A stretch of 64,000 nt of DNA from Chitinophagaceae bacterium (GCA_947447265.1 CANFKC010000027.1:1-64000); one strand, 5' to 3'. Shown: positions 19,173 through 28,608, counted from the stretch's first letter. Notes: a model not told the origin generated them from the letters alone. Translations and numbers: made by a program.

Positions 19173-19382
19173 AATAATATATTATTATTTGAATAAAACC
19201 GCTGCAAAAATAATCAATTGCAGGGAATAATGATTGCCGATTTTAACGGAACAAATAATGGTGGATAACTTGCCAATAAACCTTTGGGAGCAAAACCAAT
19301 ACCTTTCCCGGATAGCCTCAAAAAAGGTGAACTTGCAGGTATTGCTATAACCGTAACTGCCACAACTGCACCGACATCCCAA

Positions 19383-20291
19383 CTACTTCGTTAATGCACG
19401 GAAAACATCTTCAAGCGTATTCACCTGCGTTTGCATGGATGTAATGCTGAGGTCGTTTTTAAGCGCCATCTGCATGATCTCGCGACGCAATTCATCGGCG
19501 TTCTTGCTAAGCAGCTTCCAGGAATTATTGCCGGTCGATTCAACGCTCTCCGCACTTGGCAGTGCATTAAGCTGGGCCGCACTAACAGTTTTGTCGAATG
19601 TAACCACTATCAGGTCAGCGGAAGAATTTACCTCCTGTAGTTTTGTGATAGCATCATCTGCGGCAATTGTGCCGTTATTAATAATAATAACACGGCTGCA
19701 CATAGCTGCTACTTCCTGCATAATATGGGTGGAAAGTAAAACTGTCTTTTCTTTACCTATTTCGCGCACCAGGTCCCTTATCTCCACTATCTGGTTAGGG
19801 TCGAGGCCGGTAGTCGGTTCATCAAGTATCAATACTTCGGGATTGTGCAACATGGCCTGTGCAAGGCCAACACGCTGCTTGTATCCTTTTGAAAGTGCGG
19901 TGATCTTCTTATGCGCTTCTTTGCCTAAACCCGTCATTTCTATCATCTGCTCTATTCTGGCTTTACTCCCTTTGCCCAGTTTGTGCACACCTGCAGAAAA
20001 TTCCAGGTATTCCCGCACATACATTTCGTAGTACAGTGGGTTAGACTCTGCAAGATAACCTACCCTGCGGCGAACTTCCATTGGGTGCGTCTGCACATCA
20101 AAACCGCAAACCGAAGCCGTTCCGCTGGTGGGTGGCAGGTAGCTGGTAATAATTTTCATGGTTGTTGATTTACCAGCGCCGTTCGGCCCGAGAAAACCAA
20201 CTATCTCCCCTTTTTTCAGTTCGAATGAAATATTATCAACCGCCTTTTGGGTATCGTATATTTTGCTGAGCGAGGATACAATTATGGACAT
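19383..20291 (-). CDS. gldA: ABC transporter ATP-binding protein, GldA-like
   Basis: The 302-residue nucleotide-binding subunit has Walker A GPNGAGKS, a signature in LSKGYKQRVGLAQAM, Walker B LILDEPTTGLDP and an H-loop STHIMQE. The overall sequence (KGEIVGFLGPNGAGKST, then YLAESNPLYYEMYVREYLEF) closely resembles GldA, the ATPase of the GldAFG complex needed for gliding motility in Flavobacterium. The permease partners GldF and GldG are not in the window, so the gliding role is inferred from resemblance. The gene stands alone in orientation with its neighbours, 210 bp from the E2 gene. A -7-like TAGATTTG on the minus strand (20296-20303) lies very close to the ATG. Confidence 0.8.
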   Translation of the reverse strand: MSIIVSSLSKIYDTQKAVDNISFELKKGEIVGFLGPNGAGKSTTMKIITSYLPPTSGTASVCGFDVQTHPMEVRRRVGYLAESNPLYYEMYVREYLEFSAGVHKLGKGSKARIEQMIEMTGLGKEAHKKITALSKGYKQRVGLAQAMLHNPEVLILDEPTTGLDPNQIVEIRDLVREIGKEKTVLLSTHIMQEVAAMCSRVIIINNGTIAADDAITKLQEVNSSADLIVVTFDKTVSAAQLNALPSAESVESTGNNSWKLLSKNADELRREIMQMALKNDLSITSMQTQVNTLEDVFRALTK

Positions 20292-20379
20292 GAAGCAAAT
20301 CTAAGCTAAAAATAAAAACATACGTAGCAGGCTGCTATATTATAACGCAACATTTAGAACTACCGGAAAACAGGCACTC

Positions 20380-20838
20380 CTAATTGAGATCGAGCTTTAC
20401 ATCGAACAAACCATTGGTTACCGAAACTCCGCCCGATAAAAACTCGAACGATCCTTTTATGCTGGTTTGGGTGTTGCTGCTCTGTACATTCGAGGTAATA
20501 ATTATTTTCCCAGATGAAGCATCGTGGTTCTGGTTACCGCCAACACCGAAACTATAGTATGATGCGGTATTACCGGTATCAGAAATAACATAAGTGCCCG
20601 TGCCGTGATAGTTATCAATATGCAACTTTATCCTGGAATTGGTTGAATCGGCAAGGATATTAAGCTTCAGACCGGGGCCTTTATCGATAGTAATCGTTGA
20701 TGAATACGACCTCCACGGATAGCTGTTAATGGTAGCCGACATCTGCAGATCTGCCGACGCCGTTTTTTCCTTTTTACAGGCACCCACTACTACCAGCAAT
20801 CCGAACAATAAAAATACTGCAATACGTTTCATAGTCAT
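20380..20838 (-). CDS. Exported lipoprotein of unknown function
   Basis: The N-terminus is a lipoprotein signal (MKRIAVFLLFGLLVVVGAC) with the lipidated Cys followed by KKEK. The remaining 130 residues are a beta-rich domain with Tyr/Ser/Thr-rich strands, similar in appearance to the DUF6252 type of Bacteroidota lipoproteins. It starts 7 bp after the stop of the upstream outer-membrane protein gene, so the two are probably an operon. Function unknown. Confidence 0.75.
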   Translation of the reverse strand: MTMKRIAVFLLFGLLVVVGACKKEKTASADLQMSATINSYPWRSYSSTITIDKGPGLKLNILADSTNSRIKLHIDNYHGTGTYVISDTGNTASYYSFGVGGNQNHDASSGKIIITSNVQSSNTQTSIKGSFEFLSGGVSVTNGLFDVKLDLN

Positions 20839-20845
20839 TGAATAA

Positions 20846-22261
20846 TTACATCATCATCATGTCTTTTTCCTTTTGCTTTTTAGGCTTTATGCGCAGGTTT
20901 GCGCCAAGGTAAAGACTGAGGTTATTAATACTGTTAGAAGTGGCTAATTGAAATAAAGAACCAGAGCCTACATAGACAGGGCCTACGTAAACAACTGCAC
21001 CCAGGAAGCCCTGTTTCTGCGCATTGAAAGAAAACGGCAACGCAACAGTAATATCCTTTGTAAGCAGGTAACGCGGTGTAACCGTTGCCGTAGAAATGTA
21101 ATGATTGGCATATTTATCGGCAGATGGCCTGCGTAAATTAATGAGCACATTACCATTTACAAAAAAGCGTGGTTGTATCTTAAAATCGCCGTTCAGGTGC
21201 AATGCGGTCGGCAAGCCAACGGTCATTTTCTTCTTGCTGGCTGTTGGCCTTGCTACTGAATCTATAATATAGTCGTTAAATATACGGTTGCCGTAAGTAA
21301 CGTCATTGTTATTCATAATGTTCCGGTATACAATAACGGTATCCTTCACCTGATAACTGCCTGAAGTAGATGATGCGGTATAGTTAATACTGCCTATATC
21401 GGTAATAGAGGCTGCAAAACGGGTGACGTATCCTTTTTTTATCTGAAAGCCTTCATTCGGGTTCATATAGTATACCGCACCAATATCCAGACCCACACCC
21501 AAATTGTTGCTGGCAACACCCATTGCCCTGAAAGGGTTATTAGATATCGCCCATTTATTAGCGTTCGGCGTAAAAGCAATGTTAGCAATACCGTTAGCCG
21601 CATACGCTACCCCATCGTTCTTATATATCTTGAATGAGGCATCTGGTATACCCATGCCTGCCGCACCAACACCATTTAATATTTTCACTGTTGCTCCGCC
21701 CAGTAACTTGTACTCTTCTGATTCGAAGAAAAAGCCTGCATAGCTCAGGTTCAGTTCCTGGAAAACCTGCCCTGTAATACTGTAATTGTGCACTTTAAAA
21801 GAGTCGACGATGTTAGAATCTAACCTTGGATTAACGCCCATCAGGTTAAATACTTTATCAGAGAGATTATCAGAATTAAGCAAGTAGCGCGTACCCACAC
21901 TTGCGGTGAAAAAATACCTCTTTTGAATACGGAAAGACACCCCGGGGCCCATTAATTCCAGGTTTGCAAAAAACATTTTGTCGGGCTGGTCATTATGGTT
22001 GCGGAAATAATTCTTATCCATCGTCGCAGTGCCGGTAGTAAGGAAGTTGAAAATATTCCTTTTAAACAGCAGGCTGTTGCCCCCAACTTCGGCACCCACA
22101 CCAAAAAAGTTGAGTTGCATCCTGTCTTCGTGCCATGCAAAAGCCGGATTTTCCCGTACCTGGGTTACAGAATTTTCGGTACCATAAAGCCCCAAAAACG
22201 CCTGCGCTTTGCTGTTGGTACAGATGCAGAAACAAATTAGGGATAGCAATATTACTTTCAT
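20846..22261 (-). CDS. DUF5723-type outer-membrane beta-barrel protein
   Basis: This 471-residue protein has a signal peptide (MKVILLSLICFCICTNSKA) and then the typical opening of this Bacteroidota family: ENSVTQVRENPAFAW followed by LNFFGVGAEVGGNSL. The rest is alternating hydrophobic strands with aromatic ends and loops rich in N and G, consistent with a beta barrel. The C-terminus ends in a basic/Met tail (KPKKQKEKDMMMM), which is unusual. It is co-transcribed with the lipoprotein gene 7 bp downstream, suggesting the two work at the outer membrane together. Assignment to DUF5723 is by resemblance. Confidence 0.65.
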   Translation of the reverse strand: MKVILLSLICFCICTNSKAQAFLGLYGTENSVTQVRENPAFAWHEDRMQLNFFGVGAEVGGNSLLFKRNIFNFLTTGTATMDKNYFRNHNDQPDKMFFANLELMGPGVSFRIQKRYFFTASVGTRYLLNSDNLSDKVFNLMGVNPRLDSNIVDSFKVHNYSITGQVFQELNLSYAGFFFESEEYKLLGGATVKILNGVGAAGMGIPDASFKIYKNDGVAYAANGIANIAFTPNANKWAISNNPFRAMGVASNNLGVGLDIGAVYYMNPNEGFQIKKGYVTRFAASITDIGSINYTASSTSGSYQVKDTVIVYRNIMNNNDVTYGNRIFNDYIIDSVARPTASKKKMTVGLPTALHLNGDFKIQPRFFVNGNVLINLRRPSADKYANHYISTATVTPRYLLTKDITVALPFSFNAQKQGFLGAVVYVGPVYVGSGSLFQLATSNSINNLSLYLGANLRIKPKKQKEKDMMMM

Positions 22262-22445
22262 GATGGTGCAAAAGTAAGAATAAAAGAGGCACTAAAATTC
22301 TAAATTCAAATTGAATGCCATGAATTTAAATTTTTAAGCCTATGAAGCGATTTTGGGGATTATAAAATAGCTGCCTAATCTATAACACGTCCAGGTTGCA
22401 GTATTATAATTTAGTTCAAACAGCAAATTTCAGCGTTAGGGTTTT

Positions 22446-22485
22446 AACGCAAAGTACGCCAGGGGGTCGCAAAGAAGGCACAAAG
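22446..22485 (+). repeat. Dispersed 40-bp GCAAAG repeat, copy b
   Basis: Same repeat as at 17649, with small differences (TACGCCAGGGGG in the middle). Confidence 0.75.
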
Positions 22486-22589
22486 CAAACGCGAGGTAAA
22501 CTGAGTTTCGGAGATTAAATGATATACTGCAGATGCTGAAGGTTATTAAAATCACTTTTCAACATTAATAACGCTGCCCTAAAATAAAA

Positions 22590-22612
22590 CGAGCCCGGAA
22601 GAACCGGGCCCG
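22590..22612 (-). terminator. Terminator after the agmatinase-family gene
   Basis: Minus strand: 9-bp GC-rich stem CGGGCCCGG/CCGGGCTCG around TTCTT, followed by TTTTATTTTA. It lies 26 bp past the stop. Confidence 0.85.
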
Positions 22613-22637
22613 ATGACAAGTATTGCTTATTGGTTGC

Positions 22638-23681
22638 TTAGGCAACCATAAAATTACATAATTTGAAAAGAACCCTCGCACCAACTATGGCATCTATGCC
22701 ATCGCCGGGATGGTAACCACACGAAACTTCGTTGAGGTCGAAGCCTATGAGTTCGCGGCCTGATTGTTTAATCATTTTGAACAGGTAAAATATCTGCTCC
22801 GTCTCAAAGCCACCAGGAACCGGTGTACCGGTATTAGGGCAAAGTTTTGGGTCCAACCCGTCAATATCAAAACTGATATAGACCTTTTGTGGCAGCGCAT
22901 CTATTATATCCTGGCATATCTGCTTCCAGGTAGCACCTTCGTATTGCTGCGCCTTAATATCGCGATCAAAGAAAGTATGTATACGGCCTTTGCTTTCGTT
23001 GATGATACCCAGTTCCTCATCGCAATAGTCGCGAATACCCACCTGCACCAGCTTTTCCACTTGCGGAACCTCGTTAAGTACATTGTACATTATGGAAGCA
23101 TGCGAGTAAGTAAAACCCTCGTAAGCAATCCTCAGGTCAGCATGGGCATCAATCTGCAATATCCCAAAATTGCCGTGCTTCTCTCCCAATGCTTTAATAT
23201 AACCCAGAGGTGTGCTATGGTCGCCACCAATAAGGCCTACTTTCTTACCCTTTTTCAGTAATGAGCTGGTCATTTCATAAACCCATTCGCTCATTTTTTT
23301 ACCCTGCTCATTAATTTCATTGAGCTTGTGCGTCAGTTGTTCGTTTTCAGAAACCTGGCCGCCTTCCACCATGTGCGAAAGGATAAGTTCTGTACACTGG
23401 CGCAGGTAGTCACTTTTTTTACGGATGTTACGATCAACCGGTAACATGTGAAAGCCCTTCTTCCAGCCGTCTTTTACATCAGGGTCAAAAAGATCGACCT
23501 GCATTGCCGCTTCAAAAATACTTTCAGGGCCCATTGCAGTACCTACCCTGTAAGATACGGTCACTTCCCATGGCACAGGTAACAAGATAAGTTCTGATTC
23601 CTCTTCAGTGAAGGGTAAGCCGAATATATTATTTGATTTGAGCCCTACGGAATTGGGATCGAACTGAACTGGATTTTGCAT
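22638..23681 (-). CDS. Agmatinase/arginase-family ureohydrolase
   Basis: Ureohydrolases split urea or formamide from guanidino substrates with a two-manganese centre. All metal-binding motifs are visible: GGDHS (152-156), DAHAD (178-182) and SFDIDGLDP (270-278). The protein is 347 residues, longer than classical SpeB (about 306), with an N-terminal extension and an insert around residues 100-135, as in many Bacteroidota members annotated agmatinase. The substrate (agmatine or another guanidino compound such as formiminoglutamate) cannot be read from the motifs. It is a single-gene unit with its own promoter and terminator. Confidence 0.85.
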   Translation of the reverse strand: MQNPVQFDPNSVGLKSNNIFGLPFTEEESELILLPVPWEVTVSYRVGTAMGPESIFEAAMQVDLFDPDVKDGWKKGFHMLPVDRNIRKKSDYLRQCTELILSHMVEGGQVSENEQLTHKLNEINEQGKKMSEWVYEMTSSLLKKGKKVGLIGGDHSTPLGYIKALGEKHGNFGILQIDAHADLRIAYEGFTYSHASIMYNVLNEVPQVEKLVQVGIRDYCDEELGIINESKGRIHTFFDRDIKAQQYEGATWKQICQDIIDALPQKVYISFDIDGLDPKLCPNTGTPVPGGFETEQIFYLFKMIKQSGRELIGFDLNEVSCGYHPGDGIDAIVGARVLFKLCNFMVA

Positions 23682-23714
23682 ATACTAAAAGAAAAGTCTG
23701 ATGTTATTTATATC

Positions 23715-23746
23715 CAAAAGTAGAACGCTGCTTTTGTGGCAGCAAA
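23715..23746 (-). promoter_or_regulatory. Promoter of the agmatinase-family gene
   Basis: Minus strand: TTTG (23743-23746), 20-bp spacer, TACTTTTG (23715-23722), a full match to the Bacteroidota consensus, 34 bp before the ATG. Confidence 0.65.
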
Positions 23747-23877
23747 AATATGTGGCAAAAAGATATTTTGTTAGGGTATGACCAAAATATTAACAGTGGC
23801 TGCACCAAAATGAAGTACATTCTGGCCACCAGTAATAAAATTCAGGCTGCTTTGTAGAAAATTTGCAGAATAGCTAA

Positions 23878-24093
23878 TTAATTGATGACACACGTCCATT
23901 TTTCGCCGGTTACAGTAGTATCGTAACTAGAACACGCATCTTCGGCATCGGCATTGGTCATCTGGCCAAGGTCCTTGATCATTTTTATCTGGTTCTGGTA
24001 TGAACACTGGCAATGGTAATCTTTCCTGCAGGAGGTTAAAAAACAAACACCTAAAACAAATACTACCATTACCTGGAAAATACCTTTTTTCAT
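23878..24093 (-). CDS. Small cysteine-rich lipoprotein
   Basis: This 71-residue protein has a lipoprotein signal ending LTSC-RKDYHCQC. The mature part has four further cysteines (HCQC, DACSS, WTCVIN), enough for two disulphides. No family is recognised. It stands alone between the agmatinase-family gene and a divergent GNAT gene. Confidence 0.65.
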   Translation of the reverse strand: MKKGIFQVMVVFVLGVCFLTSCRKDYHCQCSYQNQIKMIKDLGQMTNADAEDACSSYDTTVTGEKWTCVIN

Positions 24094-24288
24094 TTCCTGA
24101 AATTATTGACCGTTAAAAATTTACCTTGTTATTCTACCTTTGAGCAGTTTCAATTGCAACTAAAAGCAATCTTTCCGGTCAAAAATAAGTTTTTCGCGGG
24201 AAGTAAAAAAGCCCCCGACCTGTAAATATATAGCCAAGCTGACTAATAACATAAAAAAAGACCAAAACAAACTGAAATCGGCCAAGAT

Positions 24289-24780
24289 ATGCTACGAATA
24301 ACAAATGCAACTGTAAACGATATACCAACTATCAGGGAGTTGACCTTCAGTATCTGGCCCGATACCTACTACCCTATTATAGGGGAGCAGCAAGTAGCTT
24401 ATATGCTCCATCTATTCTATACGCCAGAGGCCCTTACCGGACAAATGCAAAATGGCCAGCAATATATTTTGTGCTATGATGGCGATAATCCCGTTGGTTT
24501 TGGGTCTTACTCATTGGTTGAACCCGGTATTTACAAACTGAACAAGCTTTACGTACGCACCAACCAGCAAGGGAAAGGAACGGGCAAATTTATGCTTGCA
24601 CACATCTGCAACGCGATAAAAGAAGCAGGCGCCACCCATTTGCGGCTAAACGTAAATATCTACAATAAAAGCGCCATTGCTTTCTACGGAAAGATAGGCT
24701 TCTACCAGCTTAAAGACGAAGATATTGATATTGGCGGCGGATACTTCATGAACGATCATGTGTTGGAAATGGCCCTTTAG
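24289..24780 (+). CDS. GNAT-family N-acetyltransferase
   Basis: This 163-residue protein has the acetyl-CoA binding motif A (KLYVRTNQQGKGTGKFMLAHI) and motif B ending NKSAIAFYGKIGF, the standard GNAT core. The substrate is unknown. Its stop overlaps by 4 bp the stop of the convergent membrane hydroxylase gene. A TACCTTTG box (24135-24142) lies 150 bp upstream but lacks a good -33 partner. Confidence 0.85.
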   Translation: MLRITNATVNDIPTIRELTFSIWPDTYYPIIGEQQVAYMLHLFYTPEALTGQMQNGQQYILCYDGDNPVGFGSYSLVEPGIYKLNKLYVRTNQQGKGTGKFMLAHICNAIKEAGATHLRLNVNIYNKSAIAFYGKIGFYQLKDEDIDIGGGYFMNDHVLEMAL

Positions 24781-25919
24781 CGCTCACTCCTCTCTTCTAC
24801 ATCCAGCTTATTATCGAACGGGCTCTTGGTGAAAGGGTAAACCAACTGCTTCAGGTAACCTTTCGGATAATTGCTTTCATGCAAACCTGTCCTTTCCGGC
24901 CATACTTTACCCGGCAGGTAGTAGGTGCCGAACAATCTATCAATGAAGGGAAATATTGTAGCAAAATTTTTACCATAGTAGCGCGGGTCTTCGCAATGGT
25001 GCCAGTGATGGTATTGCGGTGTAGCGATAATATATTTCAGGAAGCCGAAATTGATGCGCGTATTAGCATGTATCAGTACTGCATGTATGGCCATGAACAC
25101 GATATAGGTATTGAAAGTTATTTCAGAGAACCCAAAAACATAGAGCGGTATGAAAGCCATGGACCGGGTTACGAAAATGTCAATGAAGTGCGTACGGGAA
25201 CCCGCCAGCCAATCCATATTTTTTGTAGAGTGATGCACGGAATGGAAGCGCCAAAAATACGTATGGCTATGAAAAAACCGGTGTGCCCAATACTGGAAAA
25301 AATCTGTCAAAAAGAACGCCAGCAGTAACTCTGCCACATAGGGCAGGCTACGCACCCAGGCATGCAAGCCACCAAGCCCCAGCCAACCAAAAAATAACGT
25401 AGCAGGCTTTTGCGTAATTACTCCAAAAAACTGGATGAACAGATGGCTGACCACGAAGTATACCAGGTCTGTACGCCATTCTTCGTGAAATTTGCTCTGA
25501 TCTTTATTTTTTGGAAATGCCATCTCGATCGGTACGAAAATTACCGCCATCAGCAGCAGATCCAGCAACAGCCAGTCCAGCCCCAGGTGCCAACTGGTCT
25601 TTTCAACCGACCTACCCTGCACTGTAAATCCACCCATTACAATAGACACTGCGCTTATAATTATGGCTGTCGCAGCCCACTTTTTCTGCCGGCTTAATAT
25701 AAAGCTGAGCAATGCAAAAAAGAACGAAGCAATAATAACCGAGGTGAGCAATATTTTCATTGACTCCCCGGTATATACATTTCTGAATTCCGGAGTAGTG
25801 AGCCATTCAGGATAGCGGAAGCATACCACACCCAATAAAGCGAGTAATGCAAGAAATATGGCACTGTAGCCACTTATTTTGCCTTCTCCAATAACAAAAC
25901 CATCAGATATATCTTTCAT
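24777..25919 (-). CDS. Membrane fatty-acid hydroxylase / sterol desaturase-family protein
   Basis: These di-iron membrane enzymes hydroxylate or desaturate lipid chains. The 380-residue protein has about seven membrane segments and the family histidine clusters: HRFFHSH, RFHSVHHS, and the late HANTRIN...HHWHHCED group. The fatty-acid hydroxylase domain occupies about residues 190-335, after an N-terminal membrane extension of about 180 residues. It is divergent from the TetR-FabF operon across 123 bp with overlapping -7 boxes, suggesting shared control and a role in fatty-acid tailoring. The substrate is inferred only as a lipid. Confidence 0.85.
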   Translation of the reverse strand: MKDISDGFVIGEGKISGYSAIFLALLALLGVVCFRYPEWLTTPEFRNVYTGESMKILLTSVIIASFFFALLSFILSRQKKWAATAIIISAVSIVMGGFTVQGRSVEKTSWHLGLDWLLLDLLLMAVIFVPIEMAFPKNKDQSKFHEEWRTDLVYFVVSHLFIQFFGVITQKPATLFFGWLGLGGLHAWVRSLPYVAELLLAFFLTDFFQYWAHRFFHSHTYFWRFHSVHHSTKNMDWLAGSRTHFIDIFVTRSMAFIPLYVFGFSEITFNTYIVFMAIHAVLIHANTRINFGFLKYIIATPQYHHWHHCEDPRYYGKNFATIFPFIDRLFGTYYLPGKVWPERTGLHESNYPKGYLKQLVYPFTKSPFDNKLDVEERSER

Positions 25920-25992
25920 AAAATTTTCTGTTGCTCCGCAATATTATGCTTTTTTACGAGGTATTTACGACTAAGCCCAAGGTCGCGTTTAC

Positions 25993-26006
25993 CAAAAATA
26001 AATTTG
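25993..26006. promoter_or_regulatory. Overlapping divergent -7 boxes (hydroxylase / TetR-FabF)
   Basis: Minus strand TATTTTTG (25993-26000) and plus strand TAAATTTG (25999-26006) share two bases. Both match TAnnTTTG, but neither has a clear -33 TTTG, as often in regulated promoters. Confidence 0.45.
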
Positions 26007-26008
26007 CC

Positions 26009-26028
26009 TATCTATTAGAAGGTAGATA
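26009..26028. promoter_or_regulatory. Candidate TetR operator
   Basis: TATCTA and TAGATA arms (26009-26014, 26023-26028) around 8 bp, placed directly after the plus-strand -7 box and 14 bp before the tetR start. The position would let the regulator repress its own operon and probably the divergent hydroxylase. Confidence 0.5.
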
Positions 26029-26042
26029 ACTTCGTGTTTTAG

Positions 26043-26594
26043 ATGTCGACAAAAAGCGAGATAATACGGTTGGGCGATGCGCTGGTTAAAGAAAAAGGCT
26101 TTAATGGCTTTAGCTTCTCTGACATCTCAAAAAAGCTGGGCATTAAAAACGCATCGGTCCATTACTATTTCCCTGCTAAAAGCAATCTGGGTGTAGCGAT
26201 AATTGACGATGAACTAGAACGACTGCATGATGCAATAGCCGAAGTTAAAGATAAGCAGCCAGATGAACAACTAAAGAAATTTCTGTCCATTTACGTAGGC
26301 ATAAAGGGAGAAAACAATATTTGCATTGTAGGCTCTTTTGCATCTGATCTCAGTACGCTGGACGATGATATGGCTGCCCATCTGAAAACGCTGGTTACTG
26401 AAATTCTAAACTGGGTAACCTCCATTCTTGCAGAAGGATTGCGAATAGGCACTTTTAAATTTGAGACCGAACCCAGAACAAAAGCATTACTGATAATAAC
26501 CAATATGCTGGCTTCGCTGCAGCTTACAAGGCTCACGGAACCGGGAGATTTTGAAACCATACATAATACCATAATTAAAGAACTAAAACCATGA
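26043..26594 (+). CDS. TetR/AcrR-family transcriptional regulator
   Basis: This 183-residue protein has an N-terminal helix-turn-helix (FSFSDISKKLGIKNASVHYYFPAKSNL, about residues 20-48) and an all-helical ligand domain with a TetR_C-like C-terminus. Its stop overlaps the fabF start (ATGA), so the two are translationally coupled. An inverted repeat lies just upstream of its start. Given the FabF partner and the divergent fatty-acid hydroxylase, an acyl-chain or acyl-CoA ligand is a reasonable hypothesis. Confidence 0.88.
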   Translation: MSTKSEIIRLGDALVKEKGFNGFSFSDISKKLGIKNASVHYYFPAKSNLGVAIIDDELERLHDAIAEVKDKQPDEQLKKFLSIYVGIKGENNICIVGSFASDLSTLDDDMAAHLKTLVTEILNWVTSILAEGLRIGTFKFETEPRTKALLIITNMLASLQLTRLTEPGDFETIHNTIIKELKP

Positions 26595-27832
26595 AAAGAG
26601 TTGTTGTAACCGGGCTGGGGGCATTAACACCAATAGGCAATGATATAGATACGTACTGGAACAGTGCAATAAACGGAATGAGCGGCGCAGCCAGGATAAC
26701 CAAATTTGACCCAATACTCTTTAAGACGCAATTCGCATGCGAACTGAAAGGCGTTACACTGGAAAAATATCTGGATCGTAACGAAATAAAACGCAGCGAC
26801 CCATTTACACAGTATGCTATTTATGCAGCATCAGAAGCGCTGGCAGACAGCGGACTGGATATTAAAGCGATGGACCCATTTGACATTGGTGTTATCTGGG
26901 GCTCAGGACAAGGCGGTATGGCCACCTTTGAAGAGGAAGTAAAGGCTTATGCTTTAGGCAACGGCACACCACGCTTCAGTCCGTTTTTTGTACCAAGGCT
27001 AATTACCAATATGGCTTCGGGGCTCATTTCCATGAAGTTCGGCTTAATGGGTATAAACTACACAGCAGTATCAGCCTGCGCTACTTCTAACACCGCTATA
27101 ATGGACGCATTCAACTACATACGCTTGGGCAAGGCTAAAGTATTTGTAACAGGCGGTTCAGAATCACCAGTTACAGAGGCTTCCATTGGTGGCTTTACTT
27201 CAATGAAGGCAATGTCTGGCCGCAATGATGACCCGCAGGGTGCATCGCGCCCGTTTGATGTAGACCGTGATGGTTTTGTTATGGGCGAAGGCGCCGGAGC
27301 CATAATACTGGAAGAGTACGAACACGCAAAAAAACGCGGGGCAAAAATATATGCCGAAGTAATTGGCGCATCTATGACCGCTGACGCATACCACATGACG
27401 GCCACCCATCCTGAAGGACTTGGGGCATCAAAAGCCATGCATCTGGCTATGGAAGAAGCAGGCATAAATCCTGATGATGTGGACTACCTGAACACCCACG
27501 CAACATCGACCCCTGTAGGCGATATCAGCGAGGTGAAAGCCATGGTAAAAGTATTTGGCGACGCCCCTAAAAACCTTTCTGTAAGCGCAACCAAATCAAT
27601 GACCGGCCATTTGCTTGGCGCTGCTGGTGCTATAGAAAGCATCCTCTGCATAAAGGCAATTCAGCATGGCATCATTCCACCAACCATCAATACCACCAAT
27701 ATTGACCCGGAGATACCAAAAGGTCTGCATATAGTTACCAAAGAAGCTATTTCAAAACCGGTAAATATTGCCATGAACAACAACTTCGGTTTCGGTGGTC
27801 ACAATGCTATTGTGATCTTCAGGAAAGCGTAA
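26591..27832 (+). CDS. fabF: Beta-ketoacyl-ACP synthase II-type enzyme (FabF), TetR-linked
   Basis: KAS II condenses malonyl-ACP with acyl-ACP. The 413-residue protein has the full Cys-His-His triad: Cys163 in SACATSN, His303 in NTHATST and His340 in KSMTGHLLGA, plus the FabF signature GEGAGAIILE. In most Bacteroidota the housekeeping fabF sits in an acpP-fabF-rnc cluster. Here there is neither acpP nor rnc, and the gene is coupled to a TetR gene. It is therefore probably a second, regulated FabF dedicated to a special acyl chain; whether another fabF exists cannot be seen here. Confidence 0.9.
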   Translation: MKRVVVTGLGALTPIGNDIDTYWNSAINGMSGAARITKFDPILFKTQFACELKGVTLEKYLDRNEIKRSDPFTQYAIYAASEALADSGLDIKAMDPFDIGVIWGSGQGGMATFEEEVKAYALGNGTPRFSPFFVPRLITNMASGLISMKFGLMGINYTAVSACATSNTAIMDAFNYIRLGKAKVFVTGGSESPVTEASIGGFTSMKAMSGRNDDPQGASRPFDVDRDGFVMGEGAGAIILEEYEHAKKRGAKIYAEVIGASMTADAYHMTATHPEGLGASKAMHLAMEEAGINPDDVDYLNTHATSTPVGDISEVKAMVKVFGDAPKNLSVSATKSMTGHLLGAAGAIESILCIKAIQHGIIPPTINTTNIDPEIPKGLHIVTKEAISKPVNIAMNNNFGFGGHNAIVIFRKA

Positions 27833-27924
27833 ATCAATTGTAAATTATAAACTATAAATTATAAATTGGTCGGATAGCGCGAGACAATTTTGAGTCTTTA
27901 ATTAGAAAATCGTTACTGCTGAGC

Positions 27925-28521
27925 TTAATGCGTATGCAGCAAATTGTGCGGGCTTGTAACAAGTGGAGTGTATTGGAAGTAGTTATACTCTTTGGGTAGC
28001 ACCATTTCTGTTGCCTTCCACTTTGTTACCTTGCCGGTTAGGTGGTTTTTCTGTGTAAATGAAAATTCAAGACCAGTTTTGCTATCTACATCAACCACTA
28101 TATTTTCAATCAGCTTCAGTTTTATACCGTTCCATTTCTGCTTTTTTGCTTCACCTCCTCCGGAGGCGATGTAATAGGAAACAACCTCCCGCTTTTTAAA
28201 ATAAAAGGTAGGGTTGACAAGCCGGATTGACTGACGGGCATCGAAAGTTTTTTTTGCAGGATCATACATAATGAGATCTACCCCATTTTTCAGTCCGGTT
28301 CCGGCACCGTAATAAAACTCGACTATAATGTCGTCATAGCCGTCACCATTCATATCCATTAATGAATCATGCGCTTCAGCCGGGTCATAGTCGTGCAGGT
28401 GTGCATGCAGCAGTGCTTTTGCTTTTTTCCTCATTTCCGCATCGGCCTTTGCATGCGATGTGGCGGGAAAGAGCAATGCAGCAAAAAAAATAACAAAACC
28501 GGTTCTAATCATACAAGCCAT
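27925..28521 (-). CDS. Exported protein of unknown function with FG-GAP/calcium-loop-like motif
   Basis: This 198-residue protein has a signal peptide (MIRTGFVIFFAALLFPATSHA after an alternative upstream Met). The segment DMNGDGYDDIIVEFYYG resembles the D-x-N-x-D-G-x-D-D calcium loop of FG-GAP/VCBS or dockerin-like repeats, present once. The rest is mixed beta. Function is unknown. It stands alone, convergent with fabF. Confidence 0.65.
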   Translation of the reverse strand: MACMIRTGFVIFFAALLFPATSHAKADAEMRKKAKALLHAHLHDYDPAEAHDSLMDMNGDGYDDIIVEFYYGAGTGLKNGVDLIMYDPAKKTFDARQSIRLVNPTFYFKKREVVSYYIASGGGEAKKQKWNGIKLKLIENIVVDVDSKTGLEFSFTQKNHLTGKVTKWKATEMVLPKEYNYFQYTPLVTSPHNLLHTH

Positions 28522-28608
28522 TCGTTTACAACACTAAGGAAAAAAATCATAAACAAAGTATAAGCCAGTAAAAAATGAGATTTGAATCGATTAGGGAGCA
28601 AATATCGT

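Larger units (their letters stand above)
22262..22637. other. Gene-free stretch with repeat and terminator
   Basis: No gene is seen in 376 bp. It holds the dispersed GCAAAG repeat copy at 22446-22485 and the terminator at 22590-22612. Confidence 0.7.

Noticed and set aside
19185-19382. 65-aa minus-strand frame upstream of the E2 gene
   Set aside because: Low-complexity, Cys-rich N-terminus and no recognisable domain; it looks like leader or intergenic DNA.
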